DNA from: JBCCGG01 sp039029395
GTDB lineage: Bacteria > Pseudomonadota > Alphaproteobacteria > Kiloniellales > JAKSDN01
DNA length: 64,000 nt
NCBI GenBank assembly: GCA_039029395.1
Contig: JBCCGG010000035.1
Location: 1-64,000, forward strand
Reading direction: 5' to 3'
Part shown: positions 40,037 to 48,867 of the stretch, piece after piece
Layout: each line of letters opens with the position of its first letter
Numbering within the stretch: the first letter of the stretch is position 1
Made by a program: the position numbers and the translations under genes
The notes under the pieces: generated by a model
Seen by the model: the letters and a program-made list of their open reading frames with translations, nothing else
Databases searched by the model: none
Told to the model about the DNA's origin: nothing

Positions 40037-40837
40037 ATGACCAACACAGACTCCGACGTCCAAGCCGGCAACGGCGGCGGCACTGGAATGCACATCTCCG
40101 ACGAGATTGCCATCCAGATCATCAATATGCACAAGTGGTACGGCGATTTTCATGTGCTCAAGGACATCAACCTGACCGTCAACCGGGGCGAACGCATCGT
40201 CATTTGCGGGCCCTCGGGCTCGGGCAAGTCGACCATGATCCGCTGCATCAACCGCCTTGAAGAGCACCAGAAGGGGCAGATCATCGTCGATGAGATCGAG
40301 CTGACCAACGATCTCAAGAACATCGCCGAGATCCGTCGCGAGGTTGGCATGTGCTTTCAGCACTTCAACCTCTTTCCCCACCTGACCGTGCTGGAGAACT
40401 GCACCCTGGCGCCGATCTGGGTGCGCAAGATGCCCAAGGCCGAGGCCGAGGGCGTCGCCATGGACTTCCTGGAAAAGGTCAAGATCCCCGACCAGGCGAA
40501 GAAGTTCCCTGGCCAGCTTTCCGGCGGCCAGCAGCAGCGCGTGGCGATCGCGCGGTCGCTGTGCATGAACCCGCGCATCATGCTGTTCGACGAGCCGACC
40601 TCGGCGCTCGACCCGGAGATGATCGCCGAGGTCCTGGACGTCATGGTGAGCCTGGCGGAATCCGGCATGACCATGCTGTGCGTGACCCACGAGATGGGCT
40701 TCGCGCGCAAGGTGGCCAACCGGGTGATCTTCATGGACGGCGGTGAGATCATCGAGCAGAACGAGCCGGAAGAGTTCTTCAACAACCCGCAGTCCGACCG
40801 CACCCAGCTGGTCCTCAGCCAGATCCTGCACCACTAG
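40037..40837 (+). CDS. aapP: General L-amino-acid ABC transporter ATPase
   Basis: This 266-residue ATPase has Walker A GPSGSGKS, Q-loop CFQHFNLFPHLTVLEN, signature LSGGQQQRVAIARSL, Walker B IMLFDEPTSALDPEM and H-switch VTHEMGFARKVA. It drives the AapQM channel. It is the last gene of the operon and converges on the 2OG oxygenase 72 bp away. Confidence 0.95.
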   Translation: MTNTDSDVQAGNGGGTGMHISDEIAIQIINMHKWYGDFHVLKDINLTVNRGERIVICGPSGSGKSTMIRCINRLEEHQKGQIIVDEIELTNDLKNIAEIRREVGMCFQHFNLFPHLTVLENCTLAPIWVRKMPKAEAEGVAMDFLEKVKIPDQAKKFPGQLSGGQQQRVAIARSLCMNPRIMLFDEPTSALDPEMIAEVLDVMVSLAESGMTMLCVTHEMGFARKVANRVIFMDGGEIIEQNEPEEFFNNPQSDRTQLVLSQILHH

Positions 40838-40909
40838 GGCACGATGGTCTTGATCGGAGTCGCTTTGGCGGCTCCGGTGGAGGCATGCGTTCATCTCTAG
40901 GGGCTGAGT

Positions 40910-41581
40910 CTATTCCGCCGGGCGGCGATTCTCCAGGCGGAAGGGGATGCCCTCCCAGTTGGGTTGGGCGACCTGCTCCACGAACGACGTCAGCATAATG
41001 TTGAAGCTGATCGAGATGCGCAGCTGATCGCTGCGGTTGACGGTCACCGAGTGGACCAGCCACGAGGGGAACATCATGATCCGCCCGGGCTTGATCGGCA
41101 GGCTGCGAATGATGGAATTGTAAATGTTCTCGCGCGCCACCTCGGGCTTAAAGATACCGAGCTGGGGCCGCGGATCGTGGAACGAGACGCTGTCGGCACC
41201 CGGCTGGCTCTGGGCGTAGTAAATCCCGCTCAGGAAGTTGTTTGGATGCACGTGGGGCATATGAAAGGCCCCCTTGGGATTGATGTTGGCCCAGCAGCCG
41301 GTGATCGCGAAGGCCTCGTGCTTGATCTCCAGAAGGCTGATCACCTTGCGGCTGGCGGTCTTGAAGACCTCCATCAAGGGCTGGAACTCATCGAGCTGGT
41401 GCATGGTCTGCTCGGTCTGCCAGTTCCGTCCGGGCGGCAGCTGGGGGCGTGGCCGGGTCAGCTCGTTGAGGTCGCGCAGGACCTGGCGATTGAGCGGCTC
41501 GTAATCACCGGGCTCCAGGTCCATGACCCAGATGTAGGTCGGAAAGAGCGGCTCGTCCTTGACGGTCTTGATCTCTACCAT
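40910..41581 (-). CDS. Putative Fe(II)/2OG oxygenase (TIGR02466/PF13759-like)
   Basis: This 223-residue protein has a double-stranded beta-helix with His in HMPHVHPNNFLSGIYYA, an Asp in SFHDPR, a distal His in PSWLVHSVTVNRS and the following Arg-x-Ser (RISISFNI) for 2-oxoglutarate. Members of this family have no settled substrate. It lies 3 bp after the tandem GNAT gene, at the end of the cysK run. Confidence 0.8.
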   Translation of the reverse strand: MVEIKTVKDEPLFPTYIWVMDLEPGDYEPLNRQVLRDLNELTRPRPQLPPGRNWQTEQTMHQLDEFQPLMEVFKTASRKVISLLEIKHEAFAITGCWANINPKGAFHMPHVHPNNFLSGIYYAQSQPGADSVSFHDPRPQLGIFKPEVARENIYNSIIRSLPIKPGRIMMFPSWLVHSVTVNRSDQLRISISFNIMLTSFVEQVAQPNWEGIPFRLENRRPAE

Positions 41582-41584
41582 GGG

Positions 41585-42583
41585 CTAGACCTCGATCAGG
41601 CCGTTCAGGCGCGGGTCGTCGATCACCTTATGCTCCTGCTTGTAGGGCGAAAAGCCGCACTTCTGATAGACCGCGAGCGCCTGATGGTGGTCGAGCTGGT
41701 TGGTGTTGACCCAAAGCCGCGTCGGCTCGTAGCTCCATGCCCGCTCGATCGCCCAGGTCAGCAGGTACTTGCCGAGCCCCTTGCCAATGAACTCGGGCAT
41801 CAGGCCGAAGTAGGTGAGCTCGATCTCCGGCTCCTGGCGCCGGTCCAGCTCGGCGAAACCGGCCGGCACACCGTTGGCGTAGAGCACGTAAATTTCGACA
41901 CCCTTGTCATGGATGATCTTGGTCAGGGTCTCGTCGTCCATGGCCCGGCGCTCGAACCACAGCCAGGGACCGCCGACTTTGTCGTAGAGAAAGCGATAGA
42001 AGGCGACGGTCGGCTGCTCGGCATGGAGCAAAGCGGTCTTCAGACCGAAGGGTGGCGGCACGTGGCGCAGCAGCGGCCGCTCGGTCATCTCCAGGTAGGT
42101 GATCACGGTCTCGAGCTTGCCGTCGTCCCGGGTCGTCTCGATGCCTGGCGCCTCGCGCCCGTCGAGCCACCGCTGCATGATCTGGCAGCCATTTGGCTGG
42201 TAGCCGATGCGGGCATAGAACGTCAGCACGCCGATATTGTCCGGCCGCACCAGGAGCTGCAGCTTGGGTATCCCTTGATCCCTCAGCCAGTCTTCCACGT
42301 GGCCCATGAGGGTCTGGCCTATTCCGGCGCCGCGCAGTTCGGGCAGTACACCCAGGTAATAGACCCAGCCTCGGTGGCCGTCGTGACCGATCGCGCAGCA
42401 ACCGACCAGGCGTTTGCCCTGGTGGGCGAGAAAGATCTCGGCGCTTTGCGTGGCGAGGAAGAGTTCGATGTCTTGGTTTGGATCGTTCCACTCGCGGATC
42501 AAGCCGCAGTCCATCCAAAGCGCGATCAGGGCCTTGCGGTCGTCCGGCTCAAAAGCGCGAATGGACAGCCCGACCGGATTCAT
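41585..42583 (-). CDS. Tandem-GNAT acetyltransferase
   Basis: This 332-residue protein has two GNAT folds. The first (about 5-145) has YYLGVLPELRGAGIGQTLM and the second (about 165-330) has ELTYFGLMPEFIGKGLGKYL, each an acetyl-CoA loop. The first half resembles YpeA/RimI-like enzymes. The second, with an aromatic FERRAMDDE segment, resembles HAT-type acetyltransferases. Its ATG overlaps the sseA stop by 4 bases. The substrate is unknown. Confidence 0.82.
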   Translation of the reverse strand: MNPVGLSIRAFEPDDRKALIALWMDCGLIREWNDPNQDIELFLATQSAEIFLAHQGKRLVGCCAIGHDGHRGWVYYLGVLPELRGAGIGQTLMGHVEDWLRDQGIPKLQLLVRPDNIGVLTFYARIGYQPNGCQIMQRWLDGREAPGIETTRDDGKLETVITYLEMTERPLLRHVPPPFGLKTALLHAEQPTVAFYRFLYDKVGGPWLWFERRAMDDETLTKIIHDKGVEIYVLYANGVPAGFAELDRRQEPEIELTYFGLMPEFIGKGLGKYLLTWAIERAWSYEPTRLWVNTNQLDHHQALAVYQKCGFSPYKQEHKVIDDPRLNGLIEV

Positions 42584-43443
42584 CCCGCCGTGCCGCTTTC
42601 CACCGGTGTGTCGCCCGGCAGGCCCCATTCGGCCCAGGAGCCGTCGTAGAGCGCAACGTCCCTGTGACCGGTGGCGTGAAGCGCCAGGGCCAGCACCGCG
42701 GCCGTGATGCCCGAGCCGCAAGAGGTCACGATCGGCTTGGCGGGATCGAGGCCGGCCGCGGCCAGGCGGTCACTGATCTCTTCGTTGCTTCGCATCGTCT
42801 GAGTCTCGCCGTCCAGCAGCTCGGTAAAGGGTAGGTTCAAGCTGCCCGGAATATGGCCCGAGCGCCGGCCCGGCCAGACTTCCTCGTCCTGACCGGAGAA
42901 GCGCCCGGCGGCGCGGGCGTCGAGCACCTGTTCCCGGCCGCTCGTCAAGTTGGCCAGCATCTGCTCCTTGTCGCGCACCATGAGGCTGTTTTCGCGCACC
43001 GTGAAGTGGCGCTCGTCGGCACGAGCCGGCCCGTCCTCGAGCGGTCGCTCCTCGGCCAGCCACTTGGGCAATCCGCCGTCCAGCACCGCAACGTCGTCGT
43101 GGCCGAAGTAGCGGAACATCCACCACACCCGGGGCGCGCTCCATATGCCCCGCTGGTCGTAGACCACGATCCTGACGCCGTCGCCCAGGCCCAGCCGGCG
43201 CACGCGAGAGGAGAACTTGTAGCCCTCCGGCAGCATATGAGGCAGCTCGCTGTCGGAATCGCTAATATCGTCGATGTCGAAGAAGACCGCGCCGGGAATG
43301 TGCTGCAGCTCGAATTCGACCCGCGGGTCCAAGCCCTCATGGGGCAGGTAGTAGCTCGCATCGACCACGCGCACGTCGGGCGCACTCAAATGTTCGGTCA
43401 GCCAAGTGGTGGAGACCAGGGCGTCGCGGCGCAAGTCAGCCAT
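42580..43443 (-). CDS. sseA: 3-mercaptopyruvate sulfurtransferase
   Basis: This 287-residue two-domain rhodanese has a catalytic Cys242 in the loop SCGSGITAAV, the CG(S/T)G-type loop of mercaptopyruvate sulfurtransferase rather than the longer thiosulfate loop. Interdomain and N-half motifs (HIPGAVFFDIDDISDSDSEL, LDGGLPKW) are intact. It moves sulfur from 3-mercaptopyruvate to thiols or cyanide. It overlaps alaX by 8 bp and lies in the cysK run. Confidence 0.92.
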   Translation of the reverse strand: MADLRRDALVSTTWLTEHLSAPDVRVVDASYYLPHEGLDPRVEFELQHIPGAVFFDIDDISDSDSELPHMLPEGYKFSSRVRRLGLGDGVRIVVYDQRGIWSAPRVWWMFRYFGHDDVAVLDGGLPKWLAEERPLEDGPARADERHFTVRENSLMVRDKEQMLANLTSGREQVLDARAAGRFSGQDEEVWPGRRSGHIPGSLNLPFTELLDGETQTMRSNEEISDRLAAAGLDPAKPIVTSCGSGITAAVLALALHATGHRDVALYDGSWAEWGLPGDTPVESGTAG

Positions 43444-44155
43444 TTTCGGGCTCCCTTAAAGCGATGTTGATCCGCCGGTTCTGGCGGCCTTTGTTCTCGA
43501 TCTTGGTGACCGCGACCGAGCCGATCTCGCCGGTACGGCGCACGTGGGTGCCGCCGCAGGGCTGCAGGTCGACCCCTTCGATGTCAAGCAGGCGCACGCG
43601 CCCGGCACCGGATGGCGGTTTGACCGACATGGTGCGCACCAGTTGGGCATTGGCCTCCAGCTCTTGATCGGTGATCCAGCGCGGGCTTACCGGGTGATCC
43701 TCTTCAATCAGCCGGTTGAGCTCGGCCGTGATCGCCTCTTTGTCGAGCTGGGTGTTGGGCAGGTTGAAGTCGAGCCGGCTCTTTTCCTCGCCCACCTGGC
43801 CGCCGGTTACATCGCCGGTGATCACGGCGCAAAGCAGATGCATGGAGGTGTGCATGCGCATCAGGCGGTGGCGGCGCGGCCAGTCGATCTCCGCCTCCAG
43901 CATGGTGCCCGGGACGGGCAGGGCGGCGCCTTCGGCGGGAATGTGCACCACGTCATCCAGGCTCTCGCCCTTGCGGGTATCGACGATCTGTACTTCCTCG
44001 CCGCTCTCCAGGCGCAGCACGCCCCGGTCGCCCGGCTGGCCGCCGCCCATGGGGTAAAATACCGTGCGATCCAGTCGGATACCTTGGTCATCGGCCGAGA
44101 CCACGGTGGCCCGGCAGTTCTTCTGGTAGGCGTCGTCGCGAAAGATCAGCTCCAT
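43436..44155 (-). CDS. alaX: Alanyl-tRNA editing protein AlaX
   Basis: This 239-residue free-standing editing domain hydrolyses mischarged Ser-tRNA(Ala). The zinc site is visible as H-x3-H in MHTSMHLL and C-x3-H in QPCGGTHVRRTGEIG, with the GGGQPGD glycine motif near residue 38. It is AlaX-M-type by length. Lying between cysK (whose pathway consumes serine) and sseA is notable. It is 15 bp downstream of cysK. Confidence 0.92.
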   Translation of the reverse strand: MELIFRDDAYQKNCRATVVSADDQGIRLDRTVFYPMGGGQPGDRGVLRLESGEEVQIVDTRKGESLDDVVHIPAEGAALPVPGTMLEAEIDWPRRHRLMRMHTSMHLLCAVITGDVTGGQVGEEKSRLDFNLPNTQLDKEAITAELNRLIEEDHPVSPRWITDQELEANAQLVRTMSVKPPSGAGRVRLLDIEGVDLQPCGGTHVRRTGEIGSVAVTKIENKGRQNRRINIALREPENG

Positions 44156-44170
44156 GGCGGCGCGTCCTTA

Positions 44171-45172
44171 TCAGCTGAGCCAGCCCGGCTGGGGCAAGCC
44201 CTTTTCCTCCAGGAAGGCCGGATTGAACAGCTTGCTGGCGTAGCGCTGGCCGCCGTCGCACAGCACCGTGACGATGGTGTGGCCCGGACCCATCTTCTTG
44301 GCCAGGCGAATCGCGCCGGCCACGTTGATGCCGCTGGAGGAGCCCAGGAACAGGCCTTCGTGCTCCAGCAGATCGAAGACCACCGGCACAAGCTCCTCGT
44401 CGCGGATCTGGTAGGGCTCGTCGATCTCCAGGCCCTCCAGGTTGGCGGTGATGCGACCTTGGCCAATGCCCTCGGTGATAGAGCTGCCCTCCGCCTTGAG
44501 CTCGCCATGGTCATAGTAGTTGAAAAGCGCGGCACCCATGGGATCGGCCAGGCCGATTACCACATCTGGCTTCTGTTCCTTCAGGTAGCTGGCAACCCCG
44601 GCCAAGGTGCCGCCGGTGCCGACCGCGCAGATGAAGCCGTCGACCTTGCCCTCCGTCTGGGCCCAGATCTCCGGGCCGGTGGTCTCGTAGTGGCCCCGGC
44701 GGTTGGCTACATTGTCGAACTGCTGGGCCCAGATCGCGCCACGGGGGTCGCTCTCGTTGAGCTCCTCGGCGATCCGGCCCGAGAGGTGCACATAGTTGTT
44801 CGGGTCCTTGTAGGGCACCGCCGGGACTTCGCGCAGATCGGCGCCGGCCAGGCGCAGCATGTCCTTCTTTTCCTCGGTCTGGGTCTCGGGAATCACGATC
44901 ACCGTGCGATAGCCGCGCGCCTGCCCAACCAGGGCGAGACCGATGCCAGTGTTGCCCGCTGTACCTTCAACAATCACGCCGCCCGGTTTGAGGCGGCCGG
45001 TTTCCTCGGCGTCCTTGATGATTGCCCAAGCCGCCCGGTCCTTGACCGAGCCGCCGGGATTGAGGAACTCCGCCTTGCCCAGGATCTCGCAGCCGGTCGC
45101 TTCCGATAGGTGCTTGAGGCGGATCAGCGGCGTGTTGCCGATGGTGCCGATAAAGCCTTCGCGAATGTCCAT
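44171..45172 (-). CDS. cysK: Cysteine synthase A
   Basis: This 333-residue fold-type II PLP enzyme makes cysteine from O-acetylserine and sulfide. Schiff-base lysine is in NPGGSVKDRAA, the substrate loop in EGTAGNTGIGLA and the PLP phosphate loop in GTGGTLAG, with SSSGINVAGAI near the end. It carries a segment (QFDNVANRRGHYETTGPEIW) common to CysK. It leads a five-gene leftward run. Confidence 0.92.
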   Translation of the reverse strand: MDIREGFIGTIGNTPLIRLKHLSEATGCEILGKAEFLNPGGSVKDRAAWAIIKDAEETGRLKPGGVIVEGTAGNTGIGLALVGQARGYRTVIVIPETQTEEKKDMLRLAGADLREVPAVPYKDPNNYVHLSGRIAEELNESDPRGAIWAQQFDNVANRRGHYETTGPEIWAQTEGKVDGFICAVGTGGTLAGVASYLKEQKPDVVIGLADPMGAALFNYYDHGELKAEGSSITEGIGQGRITANLEGLEIDEPYQIRDEELVPVVFDLLEHEGLFLGSSSGINVAGAIRLAKKMGPGHTIVTVLCDGGQRYASKLFNPAFLEEKGLPQPGWLS

Positions 45173-45232
45173 TTAACCCTTCCGTATAGACCCTTACGAC
45201 GTGGTATAGCCGCCCCGACCGGCTAAGCGCAA

Positions 45233-45254
45233 CCCACGAGGCCGTGGGGTTTTT
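45233..45254 (+). terminator. Hairpin with T-run between cysK and the NUDIX gene
   Basis: CCCACG-AGGC-CGTGGG (45233-45248) is followed by GTTTTT on the plus strand. No rightward gene ends here, so as an intrinsic terminator it would stop antisense transcription. On the leftward strand it is a plain hairpin after the NUDIX gene. Confidence 0.45.
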
Positions 45255-45271
45255 GACGGTCCCCTAGACGA

Positions 45272-45883
45272 TTATTTCCAACGCTCCATGAGCTCTTCCC
45301 GGTGGGCCGTAAGCCATTGGAGGCAGATCACCGTGTGGGCGCTGAGGATCTCGCCGGCGTTCAGGCGGGTCTCGACCTCCGACCAAGGCAGAGCGACCGC
45401 GCGAATGTCCTCGCCCTCTTCCGTGAGGCCATAGAGCCCGCCGGCGCCGCTCGCCTCGACGCGCCCGCAATAGAGCGCAATGGTCTCCGAGCAGCCGCCG
45501 GGGCTCATGAGATAGCGGCCGATCGGCTCGAGCGCGGTGACCTCGCAACCGGCTTCCTCCATGGACTCGCGGATCACCACCGCCTCGGCCGCCTCGCCCG
45601 GCTCGATGATGCCGGCAACTGCCTCCAGCAGCCAGGGCTCGAGGCCGGCCGTGTAGGCGCCGATGCGGAACTGCTCGATCAGGACCACTTGGTCGCGCGC
45701 CGGGTCGTAGAGTACCACCGCCGCCGCGTGGCCGCGCTCGAAGACCTCACGGCTCAGGGTCTCGGTCCAGCCGCCGGCGAAGGTTCGGTGGCGCAGGCGG
45801 TAGAGGTCCATGCTGAAAAAGCCCTGGTAAGGGCGTGAGTGCTCCAGAACCTCGACCCTATCGTCGTCCTGGCTGCGTGCCAT
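45272..45883 (-). CDS. NUDIX hydrolase (ADP-ribose pyrophosphatase-like)
   Basis: This 203-residue hydrolase has an intact Nudix box (GIIEPGEAAEAVVIRESMEEAGC, read as G-x5-E-x7-RE-x2-EE-x-G). The flanking segments QFRIGAYTAGLEPWLLEAVA and YLMSPGGCSETIALY are typical of NudF-like ADP-ribose pyrophosphatases. It has its own transcript, 99 bp upstream of cysK. Its ATG has GGAGACACC upstream. Confidence 0.9.
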   Translation of the reverse strand: MARSQDDDRVEVLEHSRPYQGFFSMDLYRLRHRTFAGGWTETLSREVFERGHAAAVVLYDPARDQVVLIEQFRIGAYTAGLEPWLLEAVAGIIEPGEAAEAVVIRESMEEAGCEVTALEPIGRYLMSPGGCSETIALYCGRVEASGAGGLYGLTEEGEDIRAVALPWSEVETRLNAGEILSAHTVICLQWLTAHREELMERWK

Positions 45884-45999
45884 AGGTGTCTCCCTCAGAA
45901 AAGCGCTGTGAGACTAAGCCGCACACAAGTGGGTGACCAGCCTTGTGAAGCCGGTGGAGCCCATGCTGTCATGGCGAATTGGGAAAAGGAGATTAGGCC

Positions 46000-47235
46000 A
46001 TGGCGGTTCGAAGCGAGAAATTGACCTTCACAGGCTCGAGTGGCGAGCAGCTTGCCGCCCGGCTCGACGCGCCCGAAGGCGAGGTGCAAGGCTACGCGCT
46101 CTTCGCCCACTGCTTCACCTGCACCAAGGACATCTTCGCCGCTGCGCGCATCGCGGCCGGCCTGGCCGAACGGGGCATCGCGGTACTGCGCTTCGACTTC
46201 ACCGGGCTCGGCCACAGCGAGGGCGAGTTCGCCAACACCAACTTCTCCTCCAACGTGGCGGACCTGGTGCGCGCGGCCGACTTCCTGCGCCAGACCCGGG
46301 CCGCGCCCAAGCTCCTGATCGGCCACTCCTTGGGTGGCGCGGCGGTGCTGGCGGCGGCCGGCCAGGTGCCCGAAGCGTTGGCGGTCGCGACCATCGGGGC
46401 GCCGGCCGAGCCGGCCCACGTGCAGCATCTCTTTCAAGCGGCGAAGCCTGAGATCGAGGCCCGGGGCGAGGCCGAGGTGCTGCTCGCCGGCCGGCCGTTC
46501 TGCGTCAAGAAGCAGTTCCTGGAGGACATCGAGGCCAAGAAGCTGGCCGACGACGTGGCGACCCTCAAGAAAGCGCTCCTGGTGTTCCACGCACCGCGCG
46601 ACGAGACCGTCTCGATCGACAATGCCGGGGCGATCTTCGGCGCCGCCAAGCACCCCAAGAGCTTCGTCAGCCTGGACGCCGCCGACCACCTGCTGACCCG
46701 CAAGGAGGACGCCCGCTACGTGGCGCGGGTGTTGGCCGCCTGGGCGACACGCTACGTTGGCGAGGCCCCGTCCGAGGCGACCGCCGCAGCCCCGGCCGCC
46801 GGCGCCCCAGGCGAGGTGGTGGTTGCCGAGAGCGGCCTGGGCCGCCTGCAGCAGACCATCGTGGCCGGCACGCACCATCTGACCGCCGATGAGCCGGCGA
46901 GCGTCGGCGGTACGGATCGGGGGCCGACCCCCTACGACCTGCTGCTGGCGGGCTTGGGTGCTTGCACCTCCATGACGCTCAGGCTCTATGCAGATCGCAA
47001 GAAGTGGCCATTGGAGAAAACCACAGTGCATCTCAGCCACGACCGCATACACGCCGAGGATTGCGCCGACTGCGAGAGCACCGAGGGCCGGGTCGACCGC
47101 ATGTTCCGCAAGCTCACGCTCGATGGCCCCTTGGATGGCGCCCAAAAGGCCAAGCTGCTGGAGATCGCCGACAAGTGCCCGGTTCACCGCACTTTGGAGA
47201 ACGAGATCAAGGTGGTGACCGAGCTGGCGGGCTAG
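46000..47235 (+). CDS. Alpha/beta hydrolase fused to an OsmC-like domain
   Basis: This 411-residue protein has residues 1-255 as an alpha/beta hydrolase with nucleophile elbow GHSLGGAA and a late D and H (CVKKQFLED, DAADHLL). Residues 270-411 form an OsmC/YhfA-type domain with peroxidatic Cys in LLAGLGACTSMTLRLYADRK and a second Cys in DKCPVHRTLENEIKV. The fusion is known in proteobacteria; it likely removes organic peroxides or ester peroxides after oxidative stress. It converges on the ArsC-like gene 4 bp away. Confidence 0.9.
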   Translation: MAVRSEKLTFTGSSGEQLAARLDAPEGEVQGYALFAHCFTCTKDIFAAARIAAGLAERGIAVLRFDFTGLGHSEGEFANTNFSSNVADLVRAADFLRQTRAAPKLLIGHSLGGAAVLAAAGQVPEALAVATIGAPAEPAHVQHLFQAAKPEIEARGEAEVLLAGRPFCVKKQFLEDIEAKKLADDVATLKKALLVFHAPRDETVSIDNAGAIFGAAKHPKSFVSLDAADHLLTRKEDARYVARVLAAWATRYVGEAPSEATAAAPAAGAPGEVVVAESGLGRLQQTIVAGTHHLTADEPASVGGTDRGPTPYDLLLAGLGACTSMTLRLYADRKKWPLEKTTVHLSHDRIHAEDCADCESTEGRVDRMFRKLTLDGPLDGAQKAKLLEIADKCPVHRTLENEIKVVTELAG

Positions 47236-47239
47236 CAGG

Positions 47240-47587
47240 CTAGAGGATCTCCAGCACCGTTTCGGGCGGGCGTCCCACGGCGGCCTTGTCACCGGCGACC
47301 ACGATCGGGCGCTCGATCAGGATAGGATTTGCCACCATGGCGGCGATGAGCGCGTCCCTGTCCTTGGACTGATCGCTAAGACCGAGCTCTTTGTAAGGCG
47401 CTTCCTTGGGGCGCATGAGCTCTCGCGGGGCCTTGCCCAGGAGGTCCAGGATACGGCCCAGCTCGGCCGCCGAGGGCGGGTTCTGGAGGTACTCCACGAT
47501 CTCGGGCTCGTGGCCGCGTTCGCGCAAGAGCTGAAGGGTTTGGCGGGATTTACTGCAACGGGGGTTGTGGTAGATCGTGACGGTCAT
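47240..47587 (-). CDS. ArsC-family (YfgD-like) arsenate reductase
   Basis: This 115-residue thioredoxin-fold protein has the catalytic Cys in NPRCSKSR (Cys11), then EIVEYLQNPPSAAEL and MVANPILIERPIVVAG with the arginine pattern of ArsC. It reduces arsenate with glutaredoxin, though YfgD-like members without ars genes may have another thiol role. There are no other ars genes nearby. Confidence 0.88.
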   Translation of the reverse strand: MTVTIYHNPRCSKSRQTLQLLRERGHEPEIVEYLQNPPSAAELGRILDLLGKAPRELMRPKEAPYKELGLSDQSKDRDALIAAMVANPILIERPIVVAGDKAAVGRPPETVLEIL

Positions 47588-47717
47588 CGCGCGGGACGAG
47601 GCTCCAGTTTGGTGGCTAGCGAGAGTCCCGTTTTACCCGTCCGGCGGTCAGGGGCACAAGGGCGCGACAGTGCTCCTGACAGTCGTTGTCAGCAGGGCTG
47701 GCGTAGTGTCCGCACCT

Positions 47718-48614
47718 ATGTCCGCCGAACCCACTGACCTCAATGCCGTCCTGGCCTGGCAACTCGCCGCGGTCGAGCAGCACTTCATCCACGTCCTGAC
47801 CCTCAAGGCTTGGGGTGACGAAGAAAGCATCCGGGCCATCGCGGCGGTCGACGAAGTGGACCTGCCCAACGCCCTGCGCATTCTCGACCTCATGGTCTCC
47901 AACGGCCACCTGCCGGACCTGGGCGCCTGCCGAATTTCGCCCGGCGCGTCCCACGGTGAAATCTTTGCAGCCGAGCGCCGCATTGAAGCGGAGTTGAGCG
48001 CGGCGCTACGGGCGGCCCGGTCCGCGGATCCTTCGTCGCTGATCGATCCATCCCTGGCGCCGAGAGATAGCTATGGCAGCTGGCTTCTGGCGCAAAGCAC
48101 AAAGAGGCGCGGCTCATGCGGATTGCCCCAGACCCTTACCGAGACCGGAAAGTCCAGCCTCGACAGGCTCTTCTCCCATCTCTTGATTGTCATCGAGCAG
48201 AGCCTGATCCATGCCTTCGTACTGTGGCACGATCGTGCACGGCGGCAGGCCGAGATTGCCTGGGACACCAGCGCTGCCGCCATGAAGCAGGCCGCGGACA
48301 TCACGAGCCTCCTGGCACGGCGTTTCCTGGCGCCGGCACCGACCGCAAGCGGTGTCCTGACGCCATCTCTGGCCAAGACGCTCGAGGCTTCCAGAGAGGT
48401 GGATCGGGCGCTCGCCGAAGCGACCTGTGTCGCAGCCGAGCGGGCAGAGCAAGCCCTCTCGGACCCAGATCCCGAGCTTGCGGCGGTATGCCGCGCCAGC
48501 GCGGCCACCTTCCGTGCGCTGAGCGCTTGGCGGCCCGATCGCGATCCACCGGCGCTGGGCGCGCCTTGCCAGGGCTTCGCGCGGGTCAGGCAGGGCATTC
48601 TTGGTTTGGAATGA
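47718..48614 (+). CDS. Hypothetical protein with two related four-helix-like halves
   Basis: This 298-residue protein of unknown function has two parts that carry the same helix pattern: AWQLAAVEQHFIHVLTLKAW (about 13-32) and SHLLIVIEQSLIHAFVLWHD (about 155-175), each E-Q-x3-H in an amphipathic helix. Ferritin-like helices look like this, so a helical bundle with possible metal binding is suggested. The second half ends Ala/Glu-rich. The start at 47718 is one choice; a GTG at 47706 is possible. It has no signal peptide. Confidence 0.5.
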   Translation: MSAEPTDLNAVLAWQLAAVEQHFIHVLTLKAWGDEESIRAIAAVDEVDLPNALRILDLMVSNGHLPDLGACRISPGASHGEIFAAERRIEAELSAALRAARSADPSSLIDPSLAPRDSYGSWLLAQSTKRRGSCGLPQTLTETGKSSLDRLFSHLLIVIEQSLIHAFVLWHDRARRQAEIAWDTSAAAMKQAADITSLLARRFLAPAPTASGVLTPSLAKTLEASREVDRALAEATCVAAERAEQALSDPDPELAAVCRASAATFRALSAWRPDRDPPALGAPCQGFARVRQGILGLE

Positions 48615-48672
48615 ATCCGTATGATGGCGTGACTCGAGTTGGGCAGGGCTGAAGGGTTAATGTCAGCGCTAG

Positions 48673-48840
48673 GTGCCACGGCAAGAGAACGACACTGTGG
48701 AGTTCACGTCCAACCGCACGCTCGATCCTGTGCGCGACCAGCGCGCTTTCGCCGCCGAGTACCCCGGCGCTACGCCGCTTAAGGCAACCCGGTCCTGGGC
48801 CGGCGGGATCGGTTTAGGAACGCGCCGATTATGGGCTCCG
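48673..48840 (+). pseudogene. Fragment of an FAD-dependent oxidoreductase (DAO family)
   Basis: The translated stretch RAFAAEYPGATPLKATRSWA plus GGIGLG resembles the late part of DAO-type FAD oxidoreductases (sarcosine or D-amino-acid oxidase relatives), where a PxL-x-RSWAG strand precedes the TPD-x2-P segment. No start or upstream domain is found, and similarity fades by about 48840. The missing continuation appears at 50440-50658, beyond the adenylate cyclase gene. Confidence 0.5.
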
Positions 48841-48867
48841 GCTCAAGCGGTCGAGCGTCGTGCATCT

